Shown here piece by piece: positions 25,720 through 34,127 of a stretch of 64,000 bases of DNA. The stretch spans positions 1 through 64,000 of the forward strand of contig CAZQWG010000004.1 of assembly GCA_964596985.1 (NCBI GenBank), in the 5' to 3' direction. Positions within the stretch are counted from its first letter, which is position 1, and each line of letters starts with the position of its first letter. A program made the translations under genes and the position numbers. The notes below the pieces were generated by a model that did no database searches, was not told the DNA's origin, and saw nothing but the letters and a program-made list of their open reading frames with translations. This DNA is from GCA-020345945 sp964596985. Its GTDB lineage: Archaea > Thermoproteota > Bathyarchaeia > RBG-16-48-13 > GCA-020345945.

Positions 25720-26616
25720 TTAGACTTCTGTCCTGATCTTTTCTAATGCCTCTCTGGTTGCCTCCCTTACCTCCTCGTTATTTTCATTGTTTAAGAGTCG
25801 GGTGAGGGGTTCTACCGCCCTTTCATCACCTATCTCTCCTAGGGCGGTGGCTGCACCAAACCGTGTCCATGAGGCTTGATGGTTGAGGGATTGAATTAGG
25901 GGTTCTACTGCTGGTTTTCCGATCTTGGCTAAGGCTTCTCTAGTCTCAGGCCACCCGAACCGCCTTAATGCCTCGATTAGGGTCTCAACGGCCGGTTCAC
26001 CTAGCCCTGCTACTTCGTCCCACTTCTTAGCCGCTACCAGTAAGTAGACTTTCTCTGTCTCGTCTCTCGGTTCGAAGCCCAGTTCGTTGAGGATCTGTGC
26101 CATCCTATTTTTCACATCATATACTTCATCGGGATCCTTTAGGATGCGAGCGAGTGTTGGTGCTGCTCTCTTATCTCCTAGTCTACCCAAGATGGCAGCT
26201 ACCGATCTCCGTTCATAGTTCTTACTCTCAAGGGCTTGGAGGAGTGGTTCCACTGCTGCCTCTCCAATCTTGAGGAAGTATGGCATTGTCTCTTTTTCAT
26301 TTGGCCACCTTAATGCCAGAATCAGGTAGTCTATGCCCAACTCTGCTAGCTCCTCCCACTTTCCCCTCGCAATCAGCAGATAGGCTCTATCCGTGTAATT
26401 CGCTGGCTCCCAGCCTAGTTTCCCTAGGGAATCTGCCGCGGCTCGCCTCGTACGACTCTGACCTTCACTCTTCAGAATCTCGACGAGTGGTTCAATCGCT
26501 CTCTCATCCCTTGTCTCTCCGAGTGCTTTGACAGCCTCTTCCCGTTGGAAGAAAGCTCCATGCTTAGCCTTATGGATTAGGGATTCTACCTTGTCTGAAT
26601 TATTGGCAGTCCCCAT
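25720..26616 (-). CDS. HEAT-repeat (PBS-lyase type) protein
   Basis: 298 residues built of about eight HEAT-like repeats with the pattern DERAIEPLVEIL...RRAAADSLGKLG, repeated for example as GDERAVEPLTRLL and EPLIQSLNHQASWTRFGAAT. Such solenoids bind other proteins. Two longer inserts (YLLIARGKWEELAELG and VYLLVAAKKWDEVAGLG) are themselves a repeated unit. No enzymatic motif or signal peptide. The partner is unknown; it is transcribed alone. Confidence 0.88.
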   Translation of the reverse strand: MGTANNSDKVESLIHKAKHGAFFQREEAVKALGETRDERAIEPLVEILKSEGQSRTRRAAADSLGKLGWEPANYTDRAYLLIARGKWEELAELGIDYLILALRWPNEKETMPYFLKIGEAAVEPLLQALESKNYERRSVAAILGRLGDKRAAPTLARILKDPDEVYDVKNRMAQILNELGFEPRDETEKVYLLVAAKKWDEVAGLGEPAVETLIEALRRFGWPETREALAKIGKPAVEPLIQSLNHQASWTRFGAATALGEIGDERAVEPLTRLLNNENNEEVREATREALEKIRTEV

Positions 26617-26757
26617 TTTCTTATCCTTCTTCAGTAAGGAATATGAAGCCTTTTTGATACATTTTCTTTTCCCTCGATTTGAATCCTTCTTGAGACAGTC
26701 TATCGGATTTTCCTGTCAGTTACTTTAGCTTCCCTCTTTTGCCTAGCATATTCAAAC

Positions 26758-26903
26758 TTGGTTGACGCAGAAAATACGAAAGCGAAGGCGCACGGATTAC
26801 TACCAAATAATATCTGAGACGTAGCTGAAACCGATACGTTTACTACTCTAGATCAGGGCTACTCCGGGGTTCAAACCTATGTGTGAACCTACTCAGCCTA
26901 CCA
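26758..26903 (+). repeat. Dispersed repeat R1, copy E
   Basis: TTGGTTGACGCAGAAAATACG at the 5' edge matches the fragment at 12118; the middle and the hairpin (GGTTCA ... TGAACC) match copies A, B and D; it ends CTCAGCCTACCA. It fills most of the gap 26617-26967 and lies just before the aldo/keto reductase gene. Confidence 0.75.
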
Positions 26904-26967
26904 AGACGAATAGCTCATAATCTATTTAGCATGTGCGTGGATTAACCATATAATCTGCTTGCGGTCG

Positions 26968-28086
26968 GTGGCCTATTTGAAGAAGAGAAGGTTGGGTCGT
27001 ACTGGTTTAGAAGTCTCGGTCATAGGGTTTGGTGGTGGCTCTCTCGGTTACTTGGCAAATGAAGAGGCCGAAAGGCTCGTCAAGAACGCCTTCGGGCTTG
27101 GGGTGAATTACTTCGACACCTCTCGGGTCTATTGGGACAGTGAAGAGAAGATTGGAATGGCTCTGGAGGATGTTCGAGACGAGTGTATCTTGGCGACGAA
27201 GGTACGTCATAGGTCTAGGGAGCGCGCTGCGCGCGCGAACCTCAAGCAGAGCTTTCGAAATTTAAGGACCGACAGGATAGATTTGGTCCAGATTCACGGG
27301 GTCAACGATCTGGAGACTCTGAAGGCTGTACTGGGGAGGGATGGTGCTCTTTCGGCTGTCAAGGAGGCGAAGTCGAACGGTACCGTGGGCTATATTGGAA
27401 TAACCGGTCATATGCCCTATGTTCTCTCAAGGGCGATTGAGACAGGGGAGTTCGACACTGTTCTAGTGCCCTTAAACCTCATAGAGAGGGAGGCCCAGGA
27501 GGAGCTTATCCCTCTAGCAAAGAAACTGGGTGTGGGTGTTGTAATCATGAAGGCGTTCGGGGCAAGGGAGTTCTATTGGGTGCAGCGGCAGTCTCGCGCA
27601 GAGAGCCGAGCAATTCAGTTTCCCCCTAGGGACTTCGAGCCTATATTCGGGCAACCGGGATTGGAGAGAGCTGAGAGGTCGTTGCGGTATATCCTGGCAC
27701 AGGACATATCCACTATCATACCTGGTTTCTCGTCCATTAAAGAGGTGGAATATGCAGTCAGGGTTGCTAGGGACTTCGGCGGTCTGACAGAACAAGAGAA
27801 AAGGGATTATCGATTTGGACAGCTGCCGCCCGAACCTTACTGCAGAGATTGTGGCGTGTGTCTGCCATGTCCGGATGACATAGACATTCCAACCGTACTC
27901 AGGTTCGATAGATACATGACATACTACCATCTGGGGGGGTGGTCGAGACGCTTCTATCAAAAGTTGCCAACGAAGGTCAACAGTTGCTCCAAGTGCAGTG
28001 AATGCGAAACAAGATGCCCTTACAAGTTGCCAGTAATGGAGATGTTGGAGGAGGCTGACAAGCGTCTTCGAGACTCAGAGAATTGA
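26968..28086 (+). CDS. Aldo/keto reductase with two 4Fe-4S motifs
   Basis: About 372 residues. The barrel has the AKR active-site elements NYFDTSRVYWDSEEKIG (Asp and Tyr), a Lys in ILATKVRH and a His in LVQIHGV. The C-terminal 90 residues hold two cluster motifs: CRDCGVCLPCP and CSKCSECETRCP, as in ferredoxin-linked AKRs of anaerobes. The start could be GTG 26968, TTG 26959 or TTG 26977. It probably moves electrons between a ferredoxin-like carrier and a carbonyl compound. Monocistronic. Confidence 0.9.
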   Translation: MAYLKKRRLGRTGLEVSVIGFGGGSLGYLANEEAERLVKNAFGLGVNYFDTSRVYWDSEEKIGMALEDVRDECILATKVRHRSRERAARANLKQSFRNLRTDRIDLVQIHGVNDLETLKAVLGRDGALSAVKEAKSNGTVGYIGITGHMPYVLSRAIETGEFDTVLVPLNLIEREAQEELIPLAKKLGVGVVIMKAFGAREFYWVQRQSRAESRAIQFPPRDFEPIFGQPGLERAERSLRYILAQDISTIIPGFSSIKEVEYAVRVARDFGGLTEQEKRDYRFGQLPPEPYCRDCGVCLPCPDDIDIPTVLRFDRYMTYYHLGGWSRRFYQKLPTKVNSCSKCSECETRCPYKLPVMEMLEEADKRLRDSEN

Positions 28087-28243
28087 CCTGAGTTAAGAGA
28101 AGTGACTGGCATTCGCTGAAACAACCACTCGACCAACAGGTCATTAGAATCTATTGAAAAAGTCCGGGATGGATGGTGGGGAGGGATTTACCAGGACAGT
28201 GGTTTGAATGGATGAGCCCTGTTCCTTGCTGCCCCCGGATCGT

Positions 28244-28552
28244 CTAGTCTCTATGAGGTTCTTCTTGTCGATGACTGCAATATTTTTTGACATGTTTGTC
28301 CGCAAGGTCTACTATTGGCTTCACGGTTTCCAAGTTCAGGGAGTATATCCTTTTCTTTCCCTCTCGACGCACGAATACGAATCTGCATTCCCTGAGTAGT
28401 TTTAACTGATGGGAGACGTTGGTTCTTTCGGCGTTCGCTGCTTGACAGATCTCGCCTACCGATTTCTCTCCGTCAGCTAATGCTGCGATGATGTCTAGTC
28501 TGCTCTTTGTCGCAAGCATGTTGAAGAATCTGTGGCATGGGCGCTCACTCAT
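28244..28552 (-). CDS. ArsR-family repressor
   Basis: 102 residues with a complete ArsR winged helix: FFNMLATKSRLDIIAALADG, EICQAANAERTNVSHQLKLL and wing VRREGKKRIYSLN. Cysteines at positions near 6, 37, 55 and 92 could sense metal, thiols or redox. It is divergent from the DUF438/hemerythrin gene. Two copies of the palindrome ATTCAYRTGAAT lie in the shared 203-base spacer, each placed just after a TATA-like box, so it probably represses both itself and the divergent operon. Confidence 0.9.
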   Translation of the reverse strand: MSERPCHRFFNMLATKSRLDIIAALADGEKSVGEICQAANAERTNVSHQLKLLRECRFVFVRREGKKRIYSLNLETVKPIVDLADKHVKKYCSHRQEEPHRD

Positions 28553-28562
28553 ATGAATCCCT

Positions 28563-28574
28563 ATTCACATGAAT
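28563..28574. promoter_or_regulatory. Operator-like palindrome at the ArsR gene start
   Basis: ATTCACATGAAT, one base from a perfect palindrome and one base from the site at 28652. On the minus strand a TATA-like TTAATAAAG (28588-28596) lies about 24 bases upstream, so the palindrome covers the expected transcription start of the ArsR gene. Confidence 0.6.
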
Positions 28575-28631
28575 GTATGATGCATTCTTTATTAAGGATT
28601 CTGTGTTTTGGCGGCGCTCAGGGAAAAGACT

Positions 28632-28663
28632 TTTATTATAAGTGAATATTCATTCATATGAAT
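28632..28663 (+). promoter_or_regulatory. TATA box and operator of the DUF438 operon
   Basis: TTTATTATA (28632-28640) is a good archaeal TATA box. The perfect palindrome ATTCATATGAAT (28652-28663) follows with centre-to-centre spacing near 21 bases, so a bound repressor would cover the start site. The transcript would have a leader of about 90 bases before GTG 28756. Confidence 0.6.
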
Positions 28664-28755
28664 AAAGATTCAATAGTGACCGGCAGACTCGAAGGTAAAC
28701 TCCGAGAATAACTGTGGTCATACATCTTGAAGAAAGCTGAACGGAGGAACAGATT

Positions 28756-29982
28756 GTGAATAAACAGTCCAATGAAAAGGAAGATAGGAAGAAGACAATC
28801 AAAAACCTGATAGAAAAACTGCATAAAGGTGTAGACCCCGAAGCAGTAAAAGAAGAGTTCAAAGAACTAATAGGTAGCATCACTCCTGCTGAGATAGCAG
28901 AGATCGAAGAAGAACTCATAAGAGAAGGCATGCCAAGAGAGGAACTTCATCGGCTCTGCGACGTTCATCTCGCCGTATTCAGAGAATCACTGGAGAAGAG
29001 AGAAACCTCGGCCCCTCCCGGGCATCCAATTCATACCCTCATGGAGGAACACAAGTCACTGCTGGAATTTGCGGATGAACTGAAAAATACCGTGGCAAAG
29101 ATGAATAAAGAGGGGGATTTCGAATCAGTTAGCGAAGAAGTCGAACATCTGAACCATATCGCAGAACATCTCAGGGAATCAGAGAGCCACTATATCCGAG
29201 AAGAGAACGTCCTCTTTCCGTACCTTGAGAAACACGGAATAACCGAACCGCCAGCGATCATGTGGACCGAACACGACAAGATAAGGGGGATAAAGAATAA
29301 CCTCTACAGCCTCATCGAGACACGAAAAAACACAACCCTTCAAGACTTCACAGGACAATTACGCGAAATAGCCTTGTCCTTGGCTGACATGTTCTCAACC
29401 CACTTCTACAAGGAGAATAATATCCTCTTTCCGACCGCTCTCAAAGTCATTGGAACGGACGAATGGAAAGAGATAAGACAGGAATTCGACGAACTCGGCT
29501 ACTGCTGTTTCACTCCCGAACCAACAGAAGCAAACATCGAAGAGACAGAAGCAGTAACTAGACCGGAGACAGTCGGTACGATATCCTTCGGCACCGGTTC
29601 TTTGTCGAACAAGGAGATCGAACCAATCCTCAACACACTGCCTGTGGATATCACCTTTGTCGATAAGGAAGATACAGTTCGATACTTCAGTCAGTCAAAG
29701 GATAGAATCTTCCCTAGAACCAAGGCGGTGATCGGGCGAAAGGTCCAGCAATGCCATCCCCAAAAGAGCCTTCACGTTGTCAACCAGATACTGGATGACT
29801 TCAGAAATAATCGAAGGGATGCGGCTGAGTTCTGGATCAATCTAAAAGGCAGACTAATTCATATCCGATATTTCGCTGTACGCGACAACAGTCAGACCTA
29901 CCTGGGCTGTCTGGAGGTTACCCAAGACATAACAGATATCCAGAAGATAACTGGAGAGAAACGCCTACTGGACCAGTCGTGA
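28756..29982 (+). CDS. DUF438-hemerythrin-PAS sensor protein
   Basis: 408 residues from GTG. Residues 10-80 form the DUF438 domain (IEKLHKGVDPEAVKEEFKEL). Residues 90-250 are a hemerythrin-type helical bundle with the di-iron ligands in MEEHKSLLEF, HYIREENVLFPYLEKHG, WTEHDKIRG and HFYKENNILFP. Residues 280-400 are a PAS domain (DITFVDKEDTVRYFSQSKDR, CHPQKSLHVV). Such proteins are thought to sense oxygen, NO or redox state. There is no kinase or DNA-binding domain. The zinc protein 47 bases downstream and the divergent ArsR repressor form the rest of the module. Confidence 0.92.
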   Translation: MNKQSNEKEDRKKTIKNLIEKLHKGVDPEAVKEEFKELIGSITPAEIAEIEEELIREGMPREELHRLCDVHLAVFRESLEKRETSAPPGHPIHTLMEEHKSLLEFADELKNTVAKMNKEGDFESVSEEVEHLNHIAEHLRESESHYIREENVLFPYLEKHGITEPPAIMWTEHDKIRGIKNNLYSLIETRKNTTLQDFTGQLREIALSLADMFSTHFYKENNILFPTALKVIGTDEWKEIRQEFDELGYCCFTPEPTEANIEETEAVTRPETVGTISFGTGSLSNKEIEPILNTLPVDITFVDKEDTVRYFSQSKDRIFPRTKAVIGRKVQQCHPQKSLHVVNQILDDFRNNRRDAAEFWINLKGRLIHIRYFAVRDNSQTYLGCLEVTQDITDIQKITGEKRLLDQS

Positions 29983-30029
29983 ACCCCATTGAAAAAAAGG
30001 TCTCTACAGAAGGACACTTTGGGTGAGAA

Positions 30030-30314
30030 ATGTTGAGCTTCGAGAAATGTCCTGGAGTCAGAACCATTGTTGGACCGCCGCAGATAGTACTGAGAAGTTG
30101 CCCTGAATGTGGCGAGGAAGTAGAGTTCTTCAGCGATGAGACGGAAGCCGAATGCCCAAGTTGTGGGCATAGGCTACATCGGGAAGCTACGCCGTCCTGT
30201 GTGAGCTGGTGCGAATATGCGGAGAAATGTATAGCTGACCTGAAAGATAGGGGTATGATACCGCCGTCAAGAGCCAAAGAGCTTAAGGACATAGTCGAGA
30301 AAAAAGAAAGATAG
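30030..30314 (+). CDS. Small zinc-ribbon protein
   Basis: 94 residues. CPECGEEVEFFSDETEAECPSC is a zinc ribbon (CxxC-x18-CxxC), and the C-terminal part has three more Cys in PSCVSWCEYAEKC. It follows the DUF438-hemerythrin gene in the same operon; such neighbours are common in anaerobes. A rubredoxin- or ligand-like role in the sensing module is inference. Confidence 0.82.
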   Translation: MLSFEKCPGVRTIVGPPQIVLRSCPECGEEVEFFSDETEAECPSCGHRLHREATPSCVSWCEYAEKCIADLKDRGMIPPSRAKELKDIVEKKER

Positions 30315-30549
30315 ACATACACTTAGGCCCAACTCAACCCCAGAAATGTATGTCTACCCCTCTCTATTGGAGACTTGGCTGACTCTTCCGTTTTCAAACT
30401 AACCTTGAAAACACGCGTATAATGAAACGTTATTAGACCCTCCCCTTGATATCTTGTCTGAGAGGGATTCTTGCTCTTCATATGACTCTGCGCTAATGGA
30501 GAAACCGCTAGAATCAATACCTCTCAAATACTTAAGCGATGTATCTGCC

Positions 30550-31784
30550 ATGTCAAAGTTAAGGATTGATGATGTGAAGACTATTCTTACGGCACCCGAT
30601 GGAATTCGTCTTGTTATTGTCAAAGTCATTACAAACAAATCAGGATTGTACGGTGTTGGATGCGCAACTTCACTCAAAGACCTTTAGCCGTTGCTACGGC
30701 GGTAGAGGAATACTTGAAGCCGTTCATCGTTGGCAAAGACCCTGATCAGATAGAGGATATTTTTCAATCTTCTTTTGTAAGCTCGTACTGGCGGAACGGC
30801 CCGGTTCTGAACAACGCGCTTAGCGGTGTAGACATGGCGCTTTGGGACATCAAAGGAAAGCGTGCGGACATGCCTGTCTATCAGCTCTTGGGCGGGAAAT
30901 GTCGCCATGCAGCTGCACTCTACGCACACGCTTCAGGACATGACCTAGAGGAAGTCACGACCCGCGTTCAAGAATACATCGAACAAGGATATCGCTACGT
31001 TCGCGCTCAAATCGCTGTTCCTGGACATTCGACCTACGGCGCCGGAGACAAATCCGTCAGACAAAGGTTTTGGGAGCCCATCTCTCCTGACCAACGACGG
31101 GTCTTTGAACCTACGGCTTACGTAAATACCGTACTTGAACTCTTCGAACACCTTCGAGCTGAACTCGGATACGACGTTGAACTTCTCCATGACGTCCACG
31201 AACGAATACCACCAATTAAAGCGATTGAGCTTGCCAAAGAATTGGAGAAATACAGACTTTTCTTCCTAGAAGACCCTTTGTCACCTGAAGACATCGAATA
31301 CTTCCATATCCTCCGGGAGCAGACAAGTACACCGATAGCCATGGGCGAGCTTTTCAACAATCCGAACGAGTACGTACCCTTGATCAAGAACCGCTTAATC
31401 GACTTCATCCGTGTACACCTATCGCAGATCGGTGGTTTAAGCATGGGACGCAAGCTTGCCGCTTTGTGCGAGTTCTTCGGAGTCAGAACAGCCTGGCATG
31501 GACCTAGCGACGTTTCACCGGTAGGACACGCCGCCAACCTAGCGTTGGATCTTACCTGTTACAACTTCGGAGTCCAGGAGCAGCATATATTCGGAGAGAC
31601 AACTCGAAAGGTATTTCCAGGATGCCCTGAAATCAGGGGTGGATATCTCTGGTCAAACGACGCCCCTGGGCTGGGAATTGACATTGACGAGAAACTTGCC
31701 GCAAAATTCCCGTTTCCAGAACATCCTCTCGGTGGCGGATGGGAAGCCGTCCGCAAATCGGATGGAACCGTAATCAGACCATAA
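30550..31784 (+). pseudogene. Mannonate-dehydratase-like enolase-superfamily gene, frameshifted
   Basis: From ATG 30550 the frame reads SKLRIDDVKTILTAPDG and GLYGVGCAT, the N-terminal start of the ManD branch of the enolase superfamily. Near 30668 the frame is lost. The other frame (from 30660) continues FTQRPLAVATAVEEYLKPF and then the complete barrel: DMALWDIKGKRADMPVYQLL, LLHDVHERIPP, FFLEDPLSPED, AWHGPSDVSPVGHAAN. Adding one T at CAACTTC would join them exactly, so this is one gene with a single-base deletion, or a sequencing error. Metal ligands in the barrel are intact. Confidence 0.85.
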
Positions 31785-31850
31785 AAGATCCAAATCGGGT
31801 ACCGTATGCACGTAAATAACGGTCGCAGCAGTGGGCAGTATGAATATCAG

Positions 31851-32936
31851 CTACTGACTCCAGTAGATATCCTGCAGCCGCGGACTGGGGTTGCATCTGG
31901 TTTCCAGATCTTTCATTTTCCCTCCGATGATCCGGATTTCCGAGAGTTCAGCTTTACCGAGACCTTTCTCTTCCGCGTATCCTATGTGCAGGATCTTCTT
32001 CGGGTCAAATCCCATTACCCTGGTTCCCACGGCGTCGACAGCAACGATATCTTCACCGGCAATGACCAGGTTCGCCTCTCTGACCCGTGGCTCTCCCGAG
32101 TCGGGATGGTAGTCTACTACGGTCAACCCGTCGATGAGGTTGAGTTCACATCTTTGAGCTAGGCAGACATCGGCGATCACCTTCGAGACGGCGATCTCCT
32201 GACCGTATCTCTTCGTTTTCCCGCGTTCTCCGTGGATAGGAAGTGTGCCGTCCAGACCTTTCCTCCTTGTCCCTGACTTGTTGCTGCCATAGTATCTTCC
32301 TGGGGGGATTCCTATTCCCCAATTCTTCAGACAGAGTGTAACCCCGGTTAATCCATGCGTCTTTAACACTGCCAGGTTGACCCGGAAGTCGGATTCAACG
32401 ACGACCTTAGGGACCCATACATGCTGCATAATGAATCCGTTTTCGATCGGGACTTTGACCGAGTCGGCGTAGTTGAGGTCAACTAGTTCGGCGTCATATT
32501 CTGCGGCAAGCCCACCCAGTGATAGTGCCTTGAAGGTCAGGGGTGTCTCGCATCCTCCGGCAGCCTCGCCGATCTTGATATCCTTTATTCCAAGGCTCGT
32601 GAAGAACTTGAGGAGCTGCTCAAGGACTTCCCTGTGTATTACTGAGCCTTCTGGGGTTCTGGTAAGCTCGTACGCGCCTGGTTCGGTTGCGTAGGGGGAA
32701 TTGCAGGGAACCTGAACAAGGTTCGGCTTTATGAAGACCTTATCTCCAGACTCGACCTTTTCGTCTGCAGATATCATTCTCAGGACAGCCTCGACCAACC
32801 TATCGGTCTGCTTACTTCTCGAGACTGCAACCACTGGTTGATCCATCAGGAAGTCGTGCTCCTCGATTCTCACGTTAGATACGTTATCGTCGATTAAATT
32901 TTTGGAAGCCGTGATCCGACCTGTAGAGCTCTGCAT
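31851..32936 (-). CDS. DUF362 family protein
   Basis: 361 residues; the homologous part begins near residue 31 (MDQPVVAVSRSKQTD), so ATG 32846 may be the real start. Seen: GDKVFIKPNLVQ, IKDIKIGEAAGGCE, VNLAVLKTHGLTGVTLCLKN, and near the end VIAGEDIVAVDAVGTRVMG. This is the DUF362 fold, which often precedes a ferredoxin domain; here no Cys-rich domain is present. Function is not established. It converges on the ManD-like gene. Confidence 0.88.
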   Translation of the reverse strand: MQSSTGRITASKNLIDDNVSNVRIEEHDFLMDQPVVAVSRSKQTDRLVEAVLRMISADEKVESGDKVFIKPNLVQVPCNSPYATEPGAYELTRTPEGSVIHREVLEQLLKFFTSLGIKDIKIGEAAGGCETPLTFKALSLGGLAAEYDAELVDLNYADSVKVPIENGFIMQHVWVPKVVVESDFRVNLAVLKTHGLTGVTLCLKNWGIGIPPGRYYGSNKSGTRRKGLDGTLPIHGERGKTKRYGQEIAVSKVIADVCLAQRCELNLIDGLTVVDYHPDSGEPRVREANLVIAGEDIVAVDAVGTRVMGFDPKKILHIGYAEEKGLGKAELSEIRIIGGKMKDLETRCNPSPRLQDIYWSQ

Positions 32937-33009
32937 CCCCCAGAACTAATTAAGTTCCAATGACATATAACAAAGGGAATTCGTTAGTTCTAATGGCAGG
33001 TGAGTTGGA

Positions 33010-33480
33010 ATGCCGAGAAAGAAGAGTTGGACCGAAAAACTGAGGGATAGCAAAGACCTCCCAAAAGTCCAGGAGGTTACTGGCAAGATGACTAAGAGAT
33101 GGGGTACAGGCACATTCGTCATACCTGCGCCGATAGAGGTAAATGAGCTGATGAAGAAGGTTCCCGAAGGAAAACTCGTTACCATCAGTGAAATCCGAGA
33201 AATACTCGCCAAGAAACACAATACGAACTTCGCATGCCCATTAACCACAGGGATATTCGCTTGGATAGCGGCCAATGCCGCAGAAGAACAAAGACAACAA
33301 GGCAAGGAAGATATTACACCTTACTGGCGAACACTCAAGACCAATGGTGTTGTAAATAAGAAATATCCTGGAGGAGTGGAAGCCCAGAAGAAACTCCTTG
33401 AGAAAGAAGGACACACGGTTATTCAAAAAGGCAAGAAACACGTTGTTGTCGACTTTAAGAAATCCTTGATGACAATATAG
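33010..33480 (+). CDS. MGMT-like domain protein without PCHR site
   Basis: 156 residues. The centre (about 40-120) resembles the DNA-binding domain of O6-alkylguanine alkyltransferases (MKKVPEGKLVTISEIREILA), but the alkyl-acceptor motif PCHR is absent; where it should be the sequence reads FACPLTTGIFAWIAANAAEE. Lys/Arg-rich ends (MPRKKSWTEKL, KGKKHVVVDF). Such proteins form a conserved family in bacteria and archaea, with no known reaction; binding of modified DNA is one possibility. Confidence 0.8.
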   Translation: MPRKKSWTEKLRDSKDLPKVQEVTGKMTKRWGTGTFVIPAPIEVNELMKKVPEGKLVTISEIREILAKKHNTNFACPLTTGIFAWIAANAAEEQRQQGKEDITPYWRTLKTNGVVNKKYPGGVEAQKKLLEKEGHTVIQKGKKHVVVDFKKSLMTI

Positions 33481-33510
33481 TCGGCTGCCCTGAGAATCCC
33501 TTCTCCGTCT

Positions 33511-33723
33511 CTAGCAATGGCATCCATCTGGGGCGATTGTAGACCTCTTGTGTACCGTCCAAATGCATCTCTCAGATCCTAGCGAAACGTCGACGTGTAT
33601 GTACTCCTTTGATATCTGTATCTGTTTATCTCTGCAATTTGAGATCGCGTTCAAAGTCTCCTTATTACCCTCAACATCCAGGTTCATGTTGTCCTTCAGC
33701 CCTTCTAAGGCAGAAAGAATCAT
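33511..33723 (-). CDS. Possible small protein, not recognised
   Basis: 70 codons from ATG 33723: MILSALEGLKDNMNLDVEGN, then ISKEYIHVDVSLGSER. Composition is protein-like (charged helix, then strand) and it lies in a 400-base gap, but there is no recognised family or clear ribosome site. Confidence 0.3.
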   Translation of the reverse strand: MILSALEGLKDNMNLDVEGNKETLNAISNCRDKQIQISKEYIHVDVSLGSERCIWTVHKRSTIAPDGCHC

Positions 33724-33895
33724 ATTCTTTTAGAAGAGGAGAACATAGAGAACGCTGGGAACCTGGCTTTTCTCTCAATACTTTCCCTCGTAAACCCGTA
33801 TTTTTCACTTTCACTGTTCTCTCTCACCGATAGCACAGAATGTAACTCAGTGCTTTTTATTTGAAATCAAGAGTCTGAGAAAGCAAGAAGGTGCA

Positions 33896-34111
33896 GTGAA
33901 AATATACCTGTACAATTGTGGCAACTGTGAGACTATCCTTGTGTTAAGTGAGAAGAGGATTCCTCCTAAAGGTGTCAAAAACGCCTTTCGCTATCGATGT
34001 CCCGTCTGCTCCTCCGACCTCTCAGGATCTCTACGTTGGAGGATTGACCCTTTTCCTGTGCACTTCGATCGCCGTTGTTCTTCGCCGATCCTGCTCCACA
34101 TCGAGGCCTAG
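33896..34111 (+). CDS. Small zinc-ribbon protein
   Basis: 71 residues from GTG with AAGAAGGTG upstream and a TATA-like TTTTTATTTG near 33853. CGNC...CPVCSSDL gives two Cys pairs 32 residues apart, a zinc ribbon. The last 25 residues look less constrained. Function unknown. Confidence 0.55.
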   Translation: MKIYLYNCGNCETILVLSEKRIPPKGVKNAFRYRCPVCSSDLSGSLRWRIDPFPVHFDRRCSSPILLHIEA

Positions 34112-34127
34112 CCTATGTGCCTTAGGT

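Noticed and set aside
31806..32162. Plus-strand ORF of 118 codons
   Set aside because: It lies wholly opposite the conserved DUF362 gene and has no family features.
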